The notes under the pieces were generated by a model. That model was not told the origin of the DNA. It ran no database searches and saw only the letters and a list, made by a program, of their open reading frames with translations. A stretch of DNA of 10,619 bases from the NCBI GenBank assembly GCA_964360145.1, contig CAYHWW010000117.1, positions 1 through 10,619 on the forward strand. The letters are read 5' to 3'. Positions 1 through 9,163 of this stretch are shown here, one piece after another. The DNA comes from CAYHWW01 sp964360145. Lineage in GTDB: Bacteria; Bdellovibrionota; UBA1018; CAYHWW01. Every line of letters starts with the position of its first letter. Within the stretch, counting starts at the first letter, position 1. The translations under genes and the position numbers were made by a program.

Positions 1-77
1 GCGGCAATCGCTGGGACGTCCAGCAGGTCGCACAGCTCGCTGAGCCGGCAGCGCGGCAGCGGCCGGCGCCCCCCCCC
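1..77. other. left edge, no assignable gene
   Basis: This GC-rich stretch precedes the radical SAM gene. On the + strand the frame of that gene is open back to the window edge, but the codons there do not resemble the family's N-terminus. A second + frame ends with TGA at 41-43 and could be the tail of an upstream gene. On the - strand, positions 59 down to 1 read as a plausible peptide (LPRCRLSELCDLLDVPAIAA), open to the left edge. It could be the start of a divergent gene, but no in-frame ATG is present. Too little sequence is visible to choose between these. Confidence 0.3.
69..77. repeat. nine-cytosine homopolymer before a start codon
   Basis: An uninterrupted run of nine C lies directly against the ATG at 78. 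Homopolymers of this length are prone to replication slippage and to sequencing error. The run occupies the place where a ribosome binding site would be, and no Shine-Dalgarno-like sequence is visible. Any length change would leave the downstream + gene in frame from its ATG, but would change the frame of any gene crossing it. Confidence 0.7.
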
Positions 78-1949
78 ATGCAGGGCCCCCGCGTTCTCCT
101 TCTTACGCCGCCGCTGTCCCAACTCAATACGCCGTACCCGGCCACCACCCGGCTCACGGCGTTTCTGAGGGCCGAGGGCTATGATTGCCGTCAGGGTGAC
201 CTGTCCATTCAGTTGGCGCTCAAGCTTTTTAGCCACCCGGGTCTCACGGCCGTGAGGAAAGAGCTCGAGAAGGGCTATCCTACGGTGGCTGCCCGCAAGC
301 GGGCGCCAGCTTCCGTGCGGTTCTTCCTGGAGGCCTTCGATGACTACCTGCGGGCCGTGGAACCCGCGGTGCGTTTTCTCCAGGGCCATGACCAGGCCCT
401 GGCGCATCGCATCAGCGCCCGCACGCTTCTGCCCCAGGGCCCGCTCTTCTGCGCGGCCCTCGATCAGATCGATGCCGCCCGGGCCGGTGGTTTTGACCCC
501 TTGTCCCACGCCTTCGGGCGCCTCGGCGTGCAGGATCAGGCCAAATACTTCGCCACGCTCTTCATCGACGACATCGCCGCTGTCATTCGGGATGGCATCG
601 ACCCGCGCTTTGGTCTCAGCCGCTACGGCGAAAAACTCGCCGCGAGCCAGGCGAGCTTCACGCCGCTCCTCTCTGCCCTGGAATGCCAGCAGCCAACCCT
701 CATCGACCGCATGATCGATGAGCTTGCCGCCGACGTGGTGCGCGACCATGACCCCGACGTGCTCGGTCTCACCGCGCCATTCCCCGGCAATGTGTACGCC
801 GCCTTCCGCATGGCCGCCGCCGCCAAGCGCGTGAAGCCCGGCCTCACCGTCATCTTCGGTGGAGGCTATGCCAATACGGAGTTGCGTGAGCTTTCAGATC
901 CCAGGGTCTTCGACTTCGTCGATTATATTCCGCTGGATGACGGCGAAGCGCCAGTGCTTGCCATTTTGCGGCAATACACGAGCCTTGAGCCCCAACCCCT
1001 TTTGCGCACTTTCCGTCGCGTTGAAGGCCAGGTGGTTTTTGAGAGCAGCGCCACGCTCCACGACATCCCCTCAAAAGACCTGCCGCCCCCGATTTATGAC
1101 GGGCTGCCCCTCGACAGTTATCTGTCACTTACCGAGGTGCTGAACCCCATGCATCGCCTGTGGAGCGAGGCCTGTTGGTTGAAGCTCACCGTGGCCCATG
1201 GCTGCTACTGGAAAAAATGCAGCTTCTGCGACACCTCCTTGGACTACATTGGCCGCTACGAGCCCACTCCCGCCGCCCGCATCGTGGACGCCATGGAGGT
1301 CCTCATGAAAGAGACGGGCCGCAGCGGGTTCCATTTCGTCGACGAGGCGGCGCCTCCCGCGGCGTTGACGGCCGTTGCCGAGGAAATCTTGAAGCGCCGC
1401 CTCGCGGTGAGTTGGTGGGGCAATGTGCGTTTTGAAAAAGCCTTCACGCCGGAGCTCTGCCAGAAGCTCGCCGACAGCGGCTGCATCGCGCTCACTGGTG
1501 GCCTCGAAGTGGTGGACGATCGTCTCTTGAAGCTCATCAACAAGGGCGTGACCTTTGCCCAGGTCGAGGCCGTGACCCGGGCCATGAGCGAGGCGGGCAT
1601 CTTGGTTCATGCTTACTTGATGTATGGCTTCCCCACGGAAACCGCGGAGGAAACCATCAGTGCGCTGGAGCGTGTGCGCAAACTCTTTGCCGATGGCAAC
1701 CTGCAGTCGGGTTTCTGGCATCGTTTTTCGGCCACCGTGCACAGCCCCATCGGCCAGGATCCGGCCAAGTACCGCATCCGCATCGTGGAGCAGCCCTTGA
1801 GTGGCCCGCGCTTCGCCCGCAATGATTTGCCCTTCGAGGATCTCTCCGGCGTTGACCATGATCAGTTCACCGAGGGACTCAACCGAGCGTTGTACAACTA
1901 CATGAATGGCCTGGGTCTCGATGAGGATGTGCGCGCATGGCTGGCCTGA
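78..1949 (+). CDS. B12-binding-domain radical SAM protein
   Basis: A 623-residue cytosolic radical SAM enzyme of the cobalamin-binding type; its substrate cannot be told from sequence. The N-terminus (MQGPRVLLLTPPLSQLNTPY) matches the usual start of these proteins, which supports ATG 78 although no ribosome binding site is seen. Residues about 215-300 form the Rossmann-like B12-binding domain, with PDVLGL near 226 and the glycine run GGG at 261-263. The histidine motif DxHxxG that ligates cobalamin is not seen. The radical SAM core begins at the Fe-S motif C376, C381, C384, a CX4CX2C spacing instead of the usual CX3CX2C. It continues through HFVDEA (419-424), GGLEVVDDRLLKLINKG (474-490) and YLMYGFPTET (513-522). 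A C-terminal extension follows to 623. The gene overlaps the next one by 13 bases, so the two are probably translationally coupled. Family assignment is firm; function is unknown. Confidence 0.9.
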   Translation: MQGPRVLLLTPPLSQLNTPYPATTRLTAFLRAEGYDCRQGDLSIQLALKLFSHPGLTAVRKELEKGYPTVAARKRAPASVRFFLEAFDDYLRAVEPAVRFLQGHDQALAHRISARTLLPQGPLFCAALDQIDAARAGGFDPLSHAFGRLGVQDQAKYFATLFIDDIAAVIRDGIDPRFGLSRYGEKLAASQASFTPLLSALECQQPTLIDRMIDELAADVVRDHDPDVLGLTAPFPGNVYAAFRMAAAAKRVKPGLTVIFGGGYANTELRELSDPRVFDFVDYIPLDDGEAPVLAILRQYTSLEPQPLLRTFRRVEGQVVFESSATLHDIPSKDLPPPIYDGLPLDSYLSLTEVLNPMHRLWSEACWLKLTVAHGCYWKKCSFCDTSLDYIGRYEPTPAARIVDAMEVLMKETGRSGFHFVDEAAPPAALTAVAEEILKRRLAVSWWGNVRFEKAFTPELCQKLADSGCIALTGGLEVVDDRLLKLINKGVTFAQVEAVTRAMSEAGILVHAYLMYGFPTETAEETISALERVRKLFADGNLQSGFWHRFSATVHSPIGQDPAKYRIRIVEQPLSGPRFARNDLPFEDLSGVDHDQFTEGLNRALYNYMNGLGLDEDVRAWLA

Positions 1950-2707
1950 GAGTTTTCTTTTTCCTCGTTGCCAGTTTTGCTTCCGCCGCGGATGACCTGC
2001 CGCCAGGCGGGAGCCAAGCACAGCGTTGCGCGGCCTATCTTTCTGCTCAGGTGCCGACAACCTTCGAGGAAGTTCGCGAGTTGCGTCACAAGATCGCCCT
2101 AGGTGTCGGTAGGATGTCCGCTACTGAGAGGGCTCGCGTAGCGGAGCTCACCTTGGCGACTATCCGCCTCCATCAAGAGGCCACGGACCGTTGGAATCTC
2201 CACGTCCCCGCTCTCCACCGCTATCGCATTCGCCCCATGAGCGATGTCTTCCTGTCTTTGGAACAAGACGTCCTTTTTCCATTCAGTACGCCAACGGCGG
2301 GGGATTTTGGCCCTCTGGTCGCGGAATTTGCAGAGGGACTGATGCTGGAGGGGGGTAGGCCCCTCAGCACGGAAAAATGGTCGCAAAAACCCCGGAGCAA
2401 GACCAATGACGTTGGCCTTTTCTGCATGGATGGGGATGGAAAATTTTATCTGCTGCCCGTGGGACTGGTTCTCACGGGAGAAAATCACCACAACTCCCTC
2501 CAAGACGGCATGCCCATGGCGGCTTGTGGTGAACTCACGGTGATCGCGGGGAAGGTGACCTACATCCAAAACCGCACCGGCCACTATGGGACCTCCGTTG
2601 AGTTCTTCGACCAGGCCTTGGCGGAGCTGCGTCGCCATGGCTCACTCCACGACGCCGCCCAGGTCGTTTACTACGCGCCGGATGACGACCCCGCCGCATT
2701 GCGGTAG
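1937..2707 (+). CDS. putative exported protein of unknown function
   Basis: I do not recognise a named family for this 256-residue protein. It begins with a short, very hydrophobic segment, residues 5-17, ending in Ala-Ser-Ala. This looks like a Sec signal peptide cleaved after A17, so the product is probably periplasmic or secreted. Residues 45-90 are charged and probably helical. The most conserved-looking part is residues 184-217: HHNS, then AACGEL (195-200), a Gly-Lys turn, and IQNRTGHY (210-217). From memory, a similar pattern (HS..., AGEL, then N.SGHY) recurs in uncharacterised bacterial proteins, some of them effector-like; this is recall, not a search. Three cysteines are present (C31, C163, C197). 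Start ATG 1937 has AGGA at 1924-1927, nine bases upstream. The overlap with the radical SAM stop suggests coupled translation and raises the possibility of a functional link. Confidence 0.75.
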   Translation: MAGLRVFFFLVASFASAADDLPPGGSQAQRCAAYLSAQVPTTFEEVRELRHKIALGVGRMSATERARVAELTLATIRLHQEATDRWNLHVPALHRYRIRPMSDVFLSLEQDVLFPFSTPTAGDFGPLVAEFAEGLMLEGGRPLSTEKWSQKPRSKTNDVGLFCMDGDGKFYLLPVGLVLTGENHHNSLQDGMPMAACGELTVIAGKVTYIQNRTGHYGTSVEFFDQALAELRRHGSLHDAAQVVYYAPDDDPAALR

Positions 2708-2719
2708 TCTTGGCCTGTT

Positions 2720-3463
2720 GTGGAAATCCATGTTCTAAGTTTCAACATTCATAAAGGCTTCGCGGCCATTGGCAAGGAACTCACCTTAAGCAAGATTCGG
2801 GAGGCGGTGCGTTCCACCGACGCCCACATTCTGTGTCTTCAAGAAGTATTGGGGCACCATGAGGTTCACCCCAACGGCGCGCAGTTCGAGTATCTGGCGG
2901 ATTCCGTGTGGGATCACTACGCCTACGGAAAGAATGCCGTCTATGACGCCGGCCACCATGGCAACGCGATATTAAGCAAGTTTCCCATCGTCGCCTCGGA
3001 AAATATCGACATCAGCACCAATGCCTTCGAGCGCCGCGGCATGCTGCATGCCACGCTGCAAATCCCCGCTGCTGAGGGGTTGGGGGAGGAGCGCACGCTC
3101 CACGTGGTCACGGTGCACCTCGATCTTTTTGAGGGAGGGCGCCGTCAGCAGCTGCAGCACCTGGAGCAGCGCCTGGAGACCCATGTGCCAGCGGGCGAGG
3201 CCCTCATCGTGGCCGGTGATTTCAATGACTGGAGGTGCAACGCGACTCCCATCCTCGCGAAGGCGGGGCTGGAGGAGTGTTTTGTGCTGACCCGGGGGCG
3301 GGAGGCCCGCACTTTCCCCGCGTGGATCCCCGCGTTGCGTCTCGACCGCATCTATGTGCGGGGGCTCGTGGTGGAGCAGGCCCAGGTATGTCTCGGCGGA
3401 ATCTGGAGCACGCTCTCGGATCACGCGGCGCTTTTGACGACGTTGCGGTTTGAAAAAAACTGA
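2720..3463 (+). CDS. endonuclease/exonuclease/phosphatase family protein, YbhP-like
   Basis: A 247-residue metal-dependent phosphohydrolase of the EEP fold (DNase I, sphingomyelinase and inositol phosphatase relatives). All fold signatures are present in order: N9 in LSFNIHKG, E42 in CLQEV, N82 in HHGNAILSK, H133 in VTVHLDL, D167 and N169 in VAGDFNDW, D209 in LRLDRIYV, and the catalytic pair D234-H235 in LSDHAALL. The phrases LQEV.G.HEVH, YGKNAVY..GHHGNA and ARTFPAW closely recall E. coli YbhP, a protein of unknown substrate encoded beside a cardiolipin synthase; no such neighbour is seen here. There is no signal peptide, so it probably acts in the cytoplasm. The start is GTG 2720: the frame is closed just upstream by the previous gene's TAG, and no other start codon fits in between. 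The 12-base gap implies one transcript with the preceding gene. The true substrate (nucleic acid, phospholipid or phosphoester) is open. Confidence 0.88.
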   Translation: MEIHVLSFNIHKGFAAIGKELTLSKIREAVRSTDAHILCLQEVLGHHEVHPNGAQFEYLADSVWDHYAYGKNAVYDAGHHGNAILSKFPIVASENIDISTNAFERRGMLHATLQIPAAEGLGEERTLHVVTVHLDLFEGGRRQQLQHLEQRLETHVPAGEALIVAGDFNDWRCNATPILAKAGLEECFVLTRGREARTFPAWIPALRLDRIYVRGLVVEQAQVCLGGIWSTLSDHAALLTTLRFEKN

Positions 3464-3523
3464 GTGTGCAGTTTTGCCGCGTGGGAATGTGTTCGATCAG
3501 GTATTATTCGATGAAACGTTAAG

Positions 3524-3594
3524 ATATCCGAAAATACCCATAAATATGATTTAAATGCACAAATATGGATATTATTGGATATAATAGAGGATAT
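3524..3594 (+). promoter_or_regulatory. AT-rich fic promoter with GGATAT repeats
   Basis: The 129 bases between the EEP stop and the fic ATG are conspicuously AT-rich compared with the flanking genes. GGATAT occurs at 3567-3572, 3577-3582 and 3589-3594, spaced 10 and 12 bp, and its inverse ATATCC occurs at 3524-3529. The first two sit in nearly identical ten-base units (GGATATTATT and GGATATAATA). A perfect -10 hexamer TATAAT lies at 3580-3585, inside the second unit; no good -35 is seen at 16-18 bp. A start of transcription 6-8 bases after that hexamer would fall at 3591-3593, so the message could be leaderless. The overlap of repeats and -10 looks like an operator, possibly for the winged-helix domain of the Fic protein itself. 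The repeats are observed; promoter and operator roles are inferred. Confidence 0.55.
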
Positions 3595-4663
3595 GCCCGC
3601 GCATTTATCTTATAAAATTGAGCTCACCCCTGAAATCCTAAATATCATCGCTGCGTTAGATGAATTTAAGGGTCGCTGGGCCGCCACACAAGTGCTTGCG
3701 CCGGATCGGCTCACTGCGCTGAGGCATGTCGCCACCATTGAATCCGTCGGTTCCAGTACCCGCATCGAAGGCGTGAAGCTCAGCAATCTCGAAATCGAAG
3801 TCTTACTTCGCGGTATCAAAACCTATTCCTTTCGATCGCGCGATGAGCAAGAAGTGGGCGGCTATGCTGAGTTGATGGAAACCATTTTCAGCTCCTTCAA
3901 AGAGATTCCTCTTTCTGAAAATCACATCAAGCAATTGCACGGCATGCTGCTCAAATACAGCAGTAAAGATGAGCGGCATCGGGGAGAGTACAAAAAGTTT
4001 GTAAATAGCGTAGAGGCATTTGACGGCCAGGGTAAAAGTCTTGGGGTCATCTTTGAAACCGCATCGCCACTGCACACCCCTGCACGTATGACCGCACTCA
4101 TCGACTACACAAACACCCAGCTCCAGAAAAAAGAACTTCACGTGCTGCTCGTCATCGCGGTTTTCGTGGTCGTCTTTTTAGAAATCCATCCCTTTCAGGA
4201 TGGCAATGGTCGTCTCTCGCGTGCGTTAACCACACTCATGTTGCTGCAGGCAGGATATTCTTACGTGCCCTATAGTTCTTTTGAGCGAGTCATTGAGGAG
4301 AATAAAGATTCCTATTACCTGGCTTTACGGCGAGCGCAGACTACTCTTGCAAAAGATCAGTCAGGCTTGGGGGAATGGATTCTATTTTTTCTACGTTCCA
4401 TGCAAAAACAAAAAAACGTCCTTGAAAAGAAGCTTGCGATCGAGCTTGTCGCCGCGTCTCTCGCGCCACTTTCGGCACAGATCATAGAGCTGATCAAAAG
4501 CCGTGGCCCGAGTTCCGTAGCTGAGACCGTTGCAGCTACGGGCGCCAATCGCAATACGATTAAGCTGCACTTCAGAACATTAGTGGCAGAGGGTTACCTA
4601 CAGGTCGTGGGGGTCGGACGTGGCGTGCGTTACCGGCTAAAAGCGCACGGGGTTTTGAGTTAG
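3593..4663 (+). CDS. Fic family protein (class II, with C-terminal winged helix)
   Basis: Fic proteins usually transfer AMP from ATP to a hydroxyl side chain of a target protein. Numbered from ATG 3593 (356 residues), the catalytic loop is HPFQDGNGRLSR at 199-210, with the general-base histidine H199, the metal-binding acid D203 and the phosphate-binding N205 and R207 all intact. An N-terminal inhibitory motif STRIEG (55-60, pattern S/T-x3-E-G) places it in class II, where the glutamate blocks productive ATP binding until relieved. Residues about 294-350 resemble a winged-helix DNA-binding domain with a recognition-helix-like segment NRNTIKLHFRTL, suggesting autoregulation. An earlier TTG at 3575 would add six residues, but it lies within the -10 region, so the ATG is preferred. 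AGAGG precedes the ATG by only two bases. Composition is less GC-rich than neighbours, consistent with transfer. No antitoxin gene lies next to it. Target unknown. Confidence 0.88.
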   Translation: MPAHLSYKIELTPEILNIIAALDEFKGRWAATQVLAPDRLTALRHVATIESVGSSTRIEGVKLSNLEIEVLLRGIKTYSFRSRDEQEVGGYAELMETIFSSFKEIPLSENHIKQLHGMLLKYSSKDERHRGEYKKFVNSVEAFDGQGKSLGVIFETASPLHTPARMTALIDYTNTQLQKKELHVLLVIAVFVVVFLEIHPFQDGNGRLSRALTTLMLLQAGYSYVPYSSFERVIEENKDSYYLALRRAQTTLAKDQSGLGEWILFFLRSMQKQKNVLEKKLAIELVAASLAPLSAQIIELIKSRGPSSVAETVAATGANRNTIKLHFRTLVAEGYLQVVGVGRGVRYRLKAHGVLS

Positions 4664-4855
4664 GACCTGGAAAGCCCTTGAGGGTTCACTCTTGGCGCGG
4701 GTATGGACGCACTCCGCCCCACAACCCGGCAAAACCTGCCTCCATCGCACACCAGCGCAAGGGCACGGGTTACGCCTCAACTTTCGTCGACCTTTCGCCG
4801 AAAGCGTAGTAGTTCACAAGACATAGGTGTTTTTGCGTCTGAGAAGGGAAGCGCC
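4664..4855 (+). promoter_or_regulatory. leader region upstream of sucA
   Basis: These 192 bases separate fic from the preferred sucA start. The sucA frame stays open back to an ATG at 4703, but the extra 51 residues are rich in Ser, Arg and Thr and unlike any E1 N-terminus, so I read the stretch as non-coding. It carries CTTTCG at 4781-4786 and 4792-4797 (11 bp apart), with the inverse CGAAAG at 4799-4804; the last two form a tight palindrome. This could be an operator or a small hairpin in the leader. A TTGAGG at 4678 with TATGGA at 4702 is too weak to call a promoter. The suc operon promoter is expected here but cannot be located by eye. Confidence 0.4.
4844..4849 (+). promoter_or_regulatory. 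ribosome binding site that fixes the sucA start
   Basis: AAGGGA lies within a purine-rich run at 4841-4850 and ends six bases before GTG 4856. It is the only good Shine-Dalgarno sequence near the sucA N-terminus, and the residues that follow this GTG are the first to match the E1 family. It therefore supports GTG 4856 over ATG 4703. Confidence 0.7.
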
Positions 4856-7696
<2,841 letters not shown>

Positions 7697-7730
7697 CCAA
7701 ACGGGCTATTCTGTCCGATAATGATTTTCT

Positions 7731-8999
7731 ATGAAGCGCGAAATCAAGGCACCCACCGTCGGCGAATCCATCACTGAAGTCCGTATCCTGCGCTGGGCGA
7801 AGCCCCCTGGCGCCGCGGTCAAAGTGGGCGAGCTCCTTCTCGAGATCGAGTCGGACAAAGCCACGGTAGAAGTGGTGGCGGAATACGCCGGTGCGCTGAC
7901 CCACGGGGAGCCCGAAGGGGCCACGGTGAAAGTGGGCGCGGTCATCGGCGCCATCGACGAGGGTGCCGCAGGCACGGCCTCCGCTGGTGCCACCGCGGCG
8001 CCCAAGGTTGCGTCTGTGGTCTCCGCACCCGCACCCATGATGGCTGCCGCTGTGGGCATGGGTGCTCACGCCGAGGATCTTTCCCCCGCGGTGCGTCGCA
8101 TGGTCACTGAGCAGAATTTGAATCCCGCCACCATCGCAGGCACCGGCCGTGCGGGTCGCATCACCACCGGTGATGTCATTGACTACGTGGACCGCAGTGG
8201 CCGCCCCGCGCCCACCACTGGTATCGGTGCTACGTCCGCTGGCGCCGCCGCCCCCGTGGCCATGCCTAGCCACCCCGGCGTTGCTTCCGCGAAGCTCGAT
8301 GCCCGGGATCGCCGGGTGCCCATGAGCATGCTGCGCAAAAAAATTGCCGAGCGCCTGGTTTTGGCCCAGCACACCGCGGCCATTCTTACCACGTTCAATG
8401 AAGTGGACCTTACGGAAGTAAACGCGCTGCGTGCCAAGCACAAAGAGGCCTTCAAGGCCAAGCATGGCGTTAACCTGGGCTTCATGTCTTTTTTCGGTCG
8501 GGCCTGCATCGAGGCCATGAAGGAAGTGCCCGCGGTGAACTACATGGTCGATGGTTCGGATACCATCCAACGGGACTACGTCGATTTGGGCATCGCCGTC
8601 GGCACGCCTCGCGGGCTCGTGGTCCCCGTCATTCGCGACGCTCAGAATCTGGGCTTTGTTGAAATCGAAAAGACCATCGCGGAGTTCGGCGCCAAGGGCA
8701 AAGAGGGCAAGCTCACCATGAAAGACCTCTCAGGGGGCACCTTCACTATCTCGAACGGTGGCACCTATGGGTCGCTGCTCTCCACACCGATTTTGAACCC
8801 GCCCCAGTCCGGTATTTTGGGCATGCACAAGATCCAAGACCGCCCCATGGCGGTCAACGGCCAGGTGCTCATCCGCCCCATGATGTACGTGGCGCTCTCC
8901 TATGATCATCGCCTGATCGACGGCAAAGAGGCGGTGACCTTCCTCGTTAAAATGAAGGAAGCGCTGGAGAATCCGGCGAAATTGGCCCTGAGCTACTGA
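7731..8999 (+). CDS. sucB: 2-oxoglutarate dehydrogenase E2, dihydrolipoamide succinyltransferase
   Basis: Core of the 2-oxoglutarate dehydrogenase complex, moving the succinyl group from the lipoyl arm to CoA. It has 422 residues in three domains. A single lipoyl domain (1-77) carries the lipoylated lysine K43 in ESDKATVEV. After an Ala-rich linker comes the peripheral-subunit-binding domain (about 115-153, SPAVRRMV then GTGRAGRITTGDV) that holds E1/E3. A second Ala/Pro/Gly linker leads to the acyltransferase domain (about 192-422), with SNGGTYGSLLSTPILNPPQS and the catalytic SYDHRLIDG (H393, D397). The lipoyl start KAPTVGESITE and the TYGSLLSTPI phrase favour the succinyl over the acetyl enzyme, and the neighbouring sucA agrees. 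Start ATG 7731 immediately precedes the lipoyl domain, as expected; no Shine-Dalgarno sequence is visible, so translation may depend on coupling to sucA or be SD-independent. Confidence 0.96.
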   Translation: MKREIKAPTVGESITEVRILRWAKPPGAAVKVGELLLEIESDKATVEVVAEYAGALTHGEPEGATVKVGAVIGAIDEGAAGTASAGATAAPKVASVVSAPAPMMAAAVGMGAHAEDLSPAVRRMVTEQNLNPATIAGTGRAGRITTGDVIDYVDRSGRPAPTTGIGATSAGAAAPVAMPSHPGVASAKLDARDRRVPMSMLRKKIAERLVLAQHTAAILTTFNEVDLTEVNALRAKHKEAFKAKHGVNLGFMSFFGRACIEAMKEVPAVNYMVDGSDTIQRDYVDLGIAVGTPRGLVVPVIRDAQNLGFVEIEKTIAEFGAKGKEGKLTMKDLSGGTFTISNGGTYGSLLSTPILNPPQSGILGMHKIQDRPMAVNGQVLIRPMMYVALSYDHRLIDGKEAVTFLVKMKEALENPAKLALSY

Positions 9000-9008
9000 G
9001 CCACCCTC

Positions 9009-9080
9009 TAACTTCCGCTGAGCGGAAGTTACGGGCTCTGAGAAATTCTCAGCGCCTCCAACTTCCGGTAAACGGAAGTT
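9009..9080. repeat. triple inverted-repeat array between sucB and lpdA
   Basis: Three dyads stand in a row. The first (9009-9031) is a 9-bp stem TAACTTCCG with a 5-base loop. The second (9038-9052) has 7-bp arms CTGAGAA/TTCTCAG around one base. The third (9060-9080) has the 8-bp stem AACTTCCG with a 5-base loop. Their centres, 9020, 9045 and 9070, are exactly 25 bp apart. Because the outer stems are the same sequence, 9010-9080 is also one palindrome centred at 9045: 9010-9017 can pair with 9073-9080, and 9023-9030 with 9060-9067. No T-run follows, so it is not a classic terminator. It could be an RNA processing or attenuation element within the operon, a protein-binding site, or a REP/BIME-like dispersed repeat. 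Confidence 0.9.
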
Positions 9081-9163
9081 TGGGGGAGGGCAGGTGTTTG
9101 GGGCCCTGCGGTGGCGCGGCGAAACCCCTGGACATACCCGGGCCCTTGGATTCATCTGGAATC
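9081..9163 (+). other. lpdA leader with start-proximal stem
   Basis: G-rich non-coding sequence separates the palindrome array from lpdA. A 5-bp inverted repeat (GATTC at 9149-9153, GAATC at 9159-9163, 5-base loop) ends directly against the lpdA ATG, in the space normally used by a ribosome binding site; no good Shine-Dalgarno sequence is visible. The lpdA frame is open upstream to a TTG at 9080, but the 28 extra residues are unlike the family. The stem is short enough to be chance. Confidence 0.35.

Noticed and set aside
1125..2060. Long - strand open frame opposite the radical SAM gene
   Set aside because: It has no recognisable motif and its composition is typical of antisense frames, while the + strand gene carries clear domain motifs.
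4673..4687. Small hairpin after fic as a terminator
   Set aside because: The stem is about five pairs including one wobble, with no T-run after it.
3464..4702. Attachment sites or target duplications flanking the fic region
   Set aside because: No matching repeat of eight or more bases was found by eye at the two edges, and no integrase or transposase is present.
4703..4855. N-terminal extension of SucA from ATG 4703
   Set aside because: The added residues are Ser/Arg-rich and unlike E1 N-termini; GTG 4856 has a good ribosome binding site and the family match starts there.
9060..9090. Third inverted repeat as a rho-independent terminator of sucB
   Set aside because: It is followed by TTTGGGGG and not a T-run, and lpdA belongs to the same complex downstream.
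9080..9163. N-terminal extension of LpdA from TTG 9080
   Set aside because: The FAD-binding motif normally lies near residue 10, as it does from ATG 9164; the extension overlaps the inverted-repeat array and has no family resemblance.
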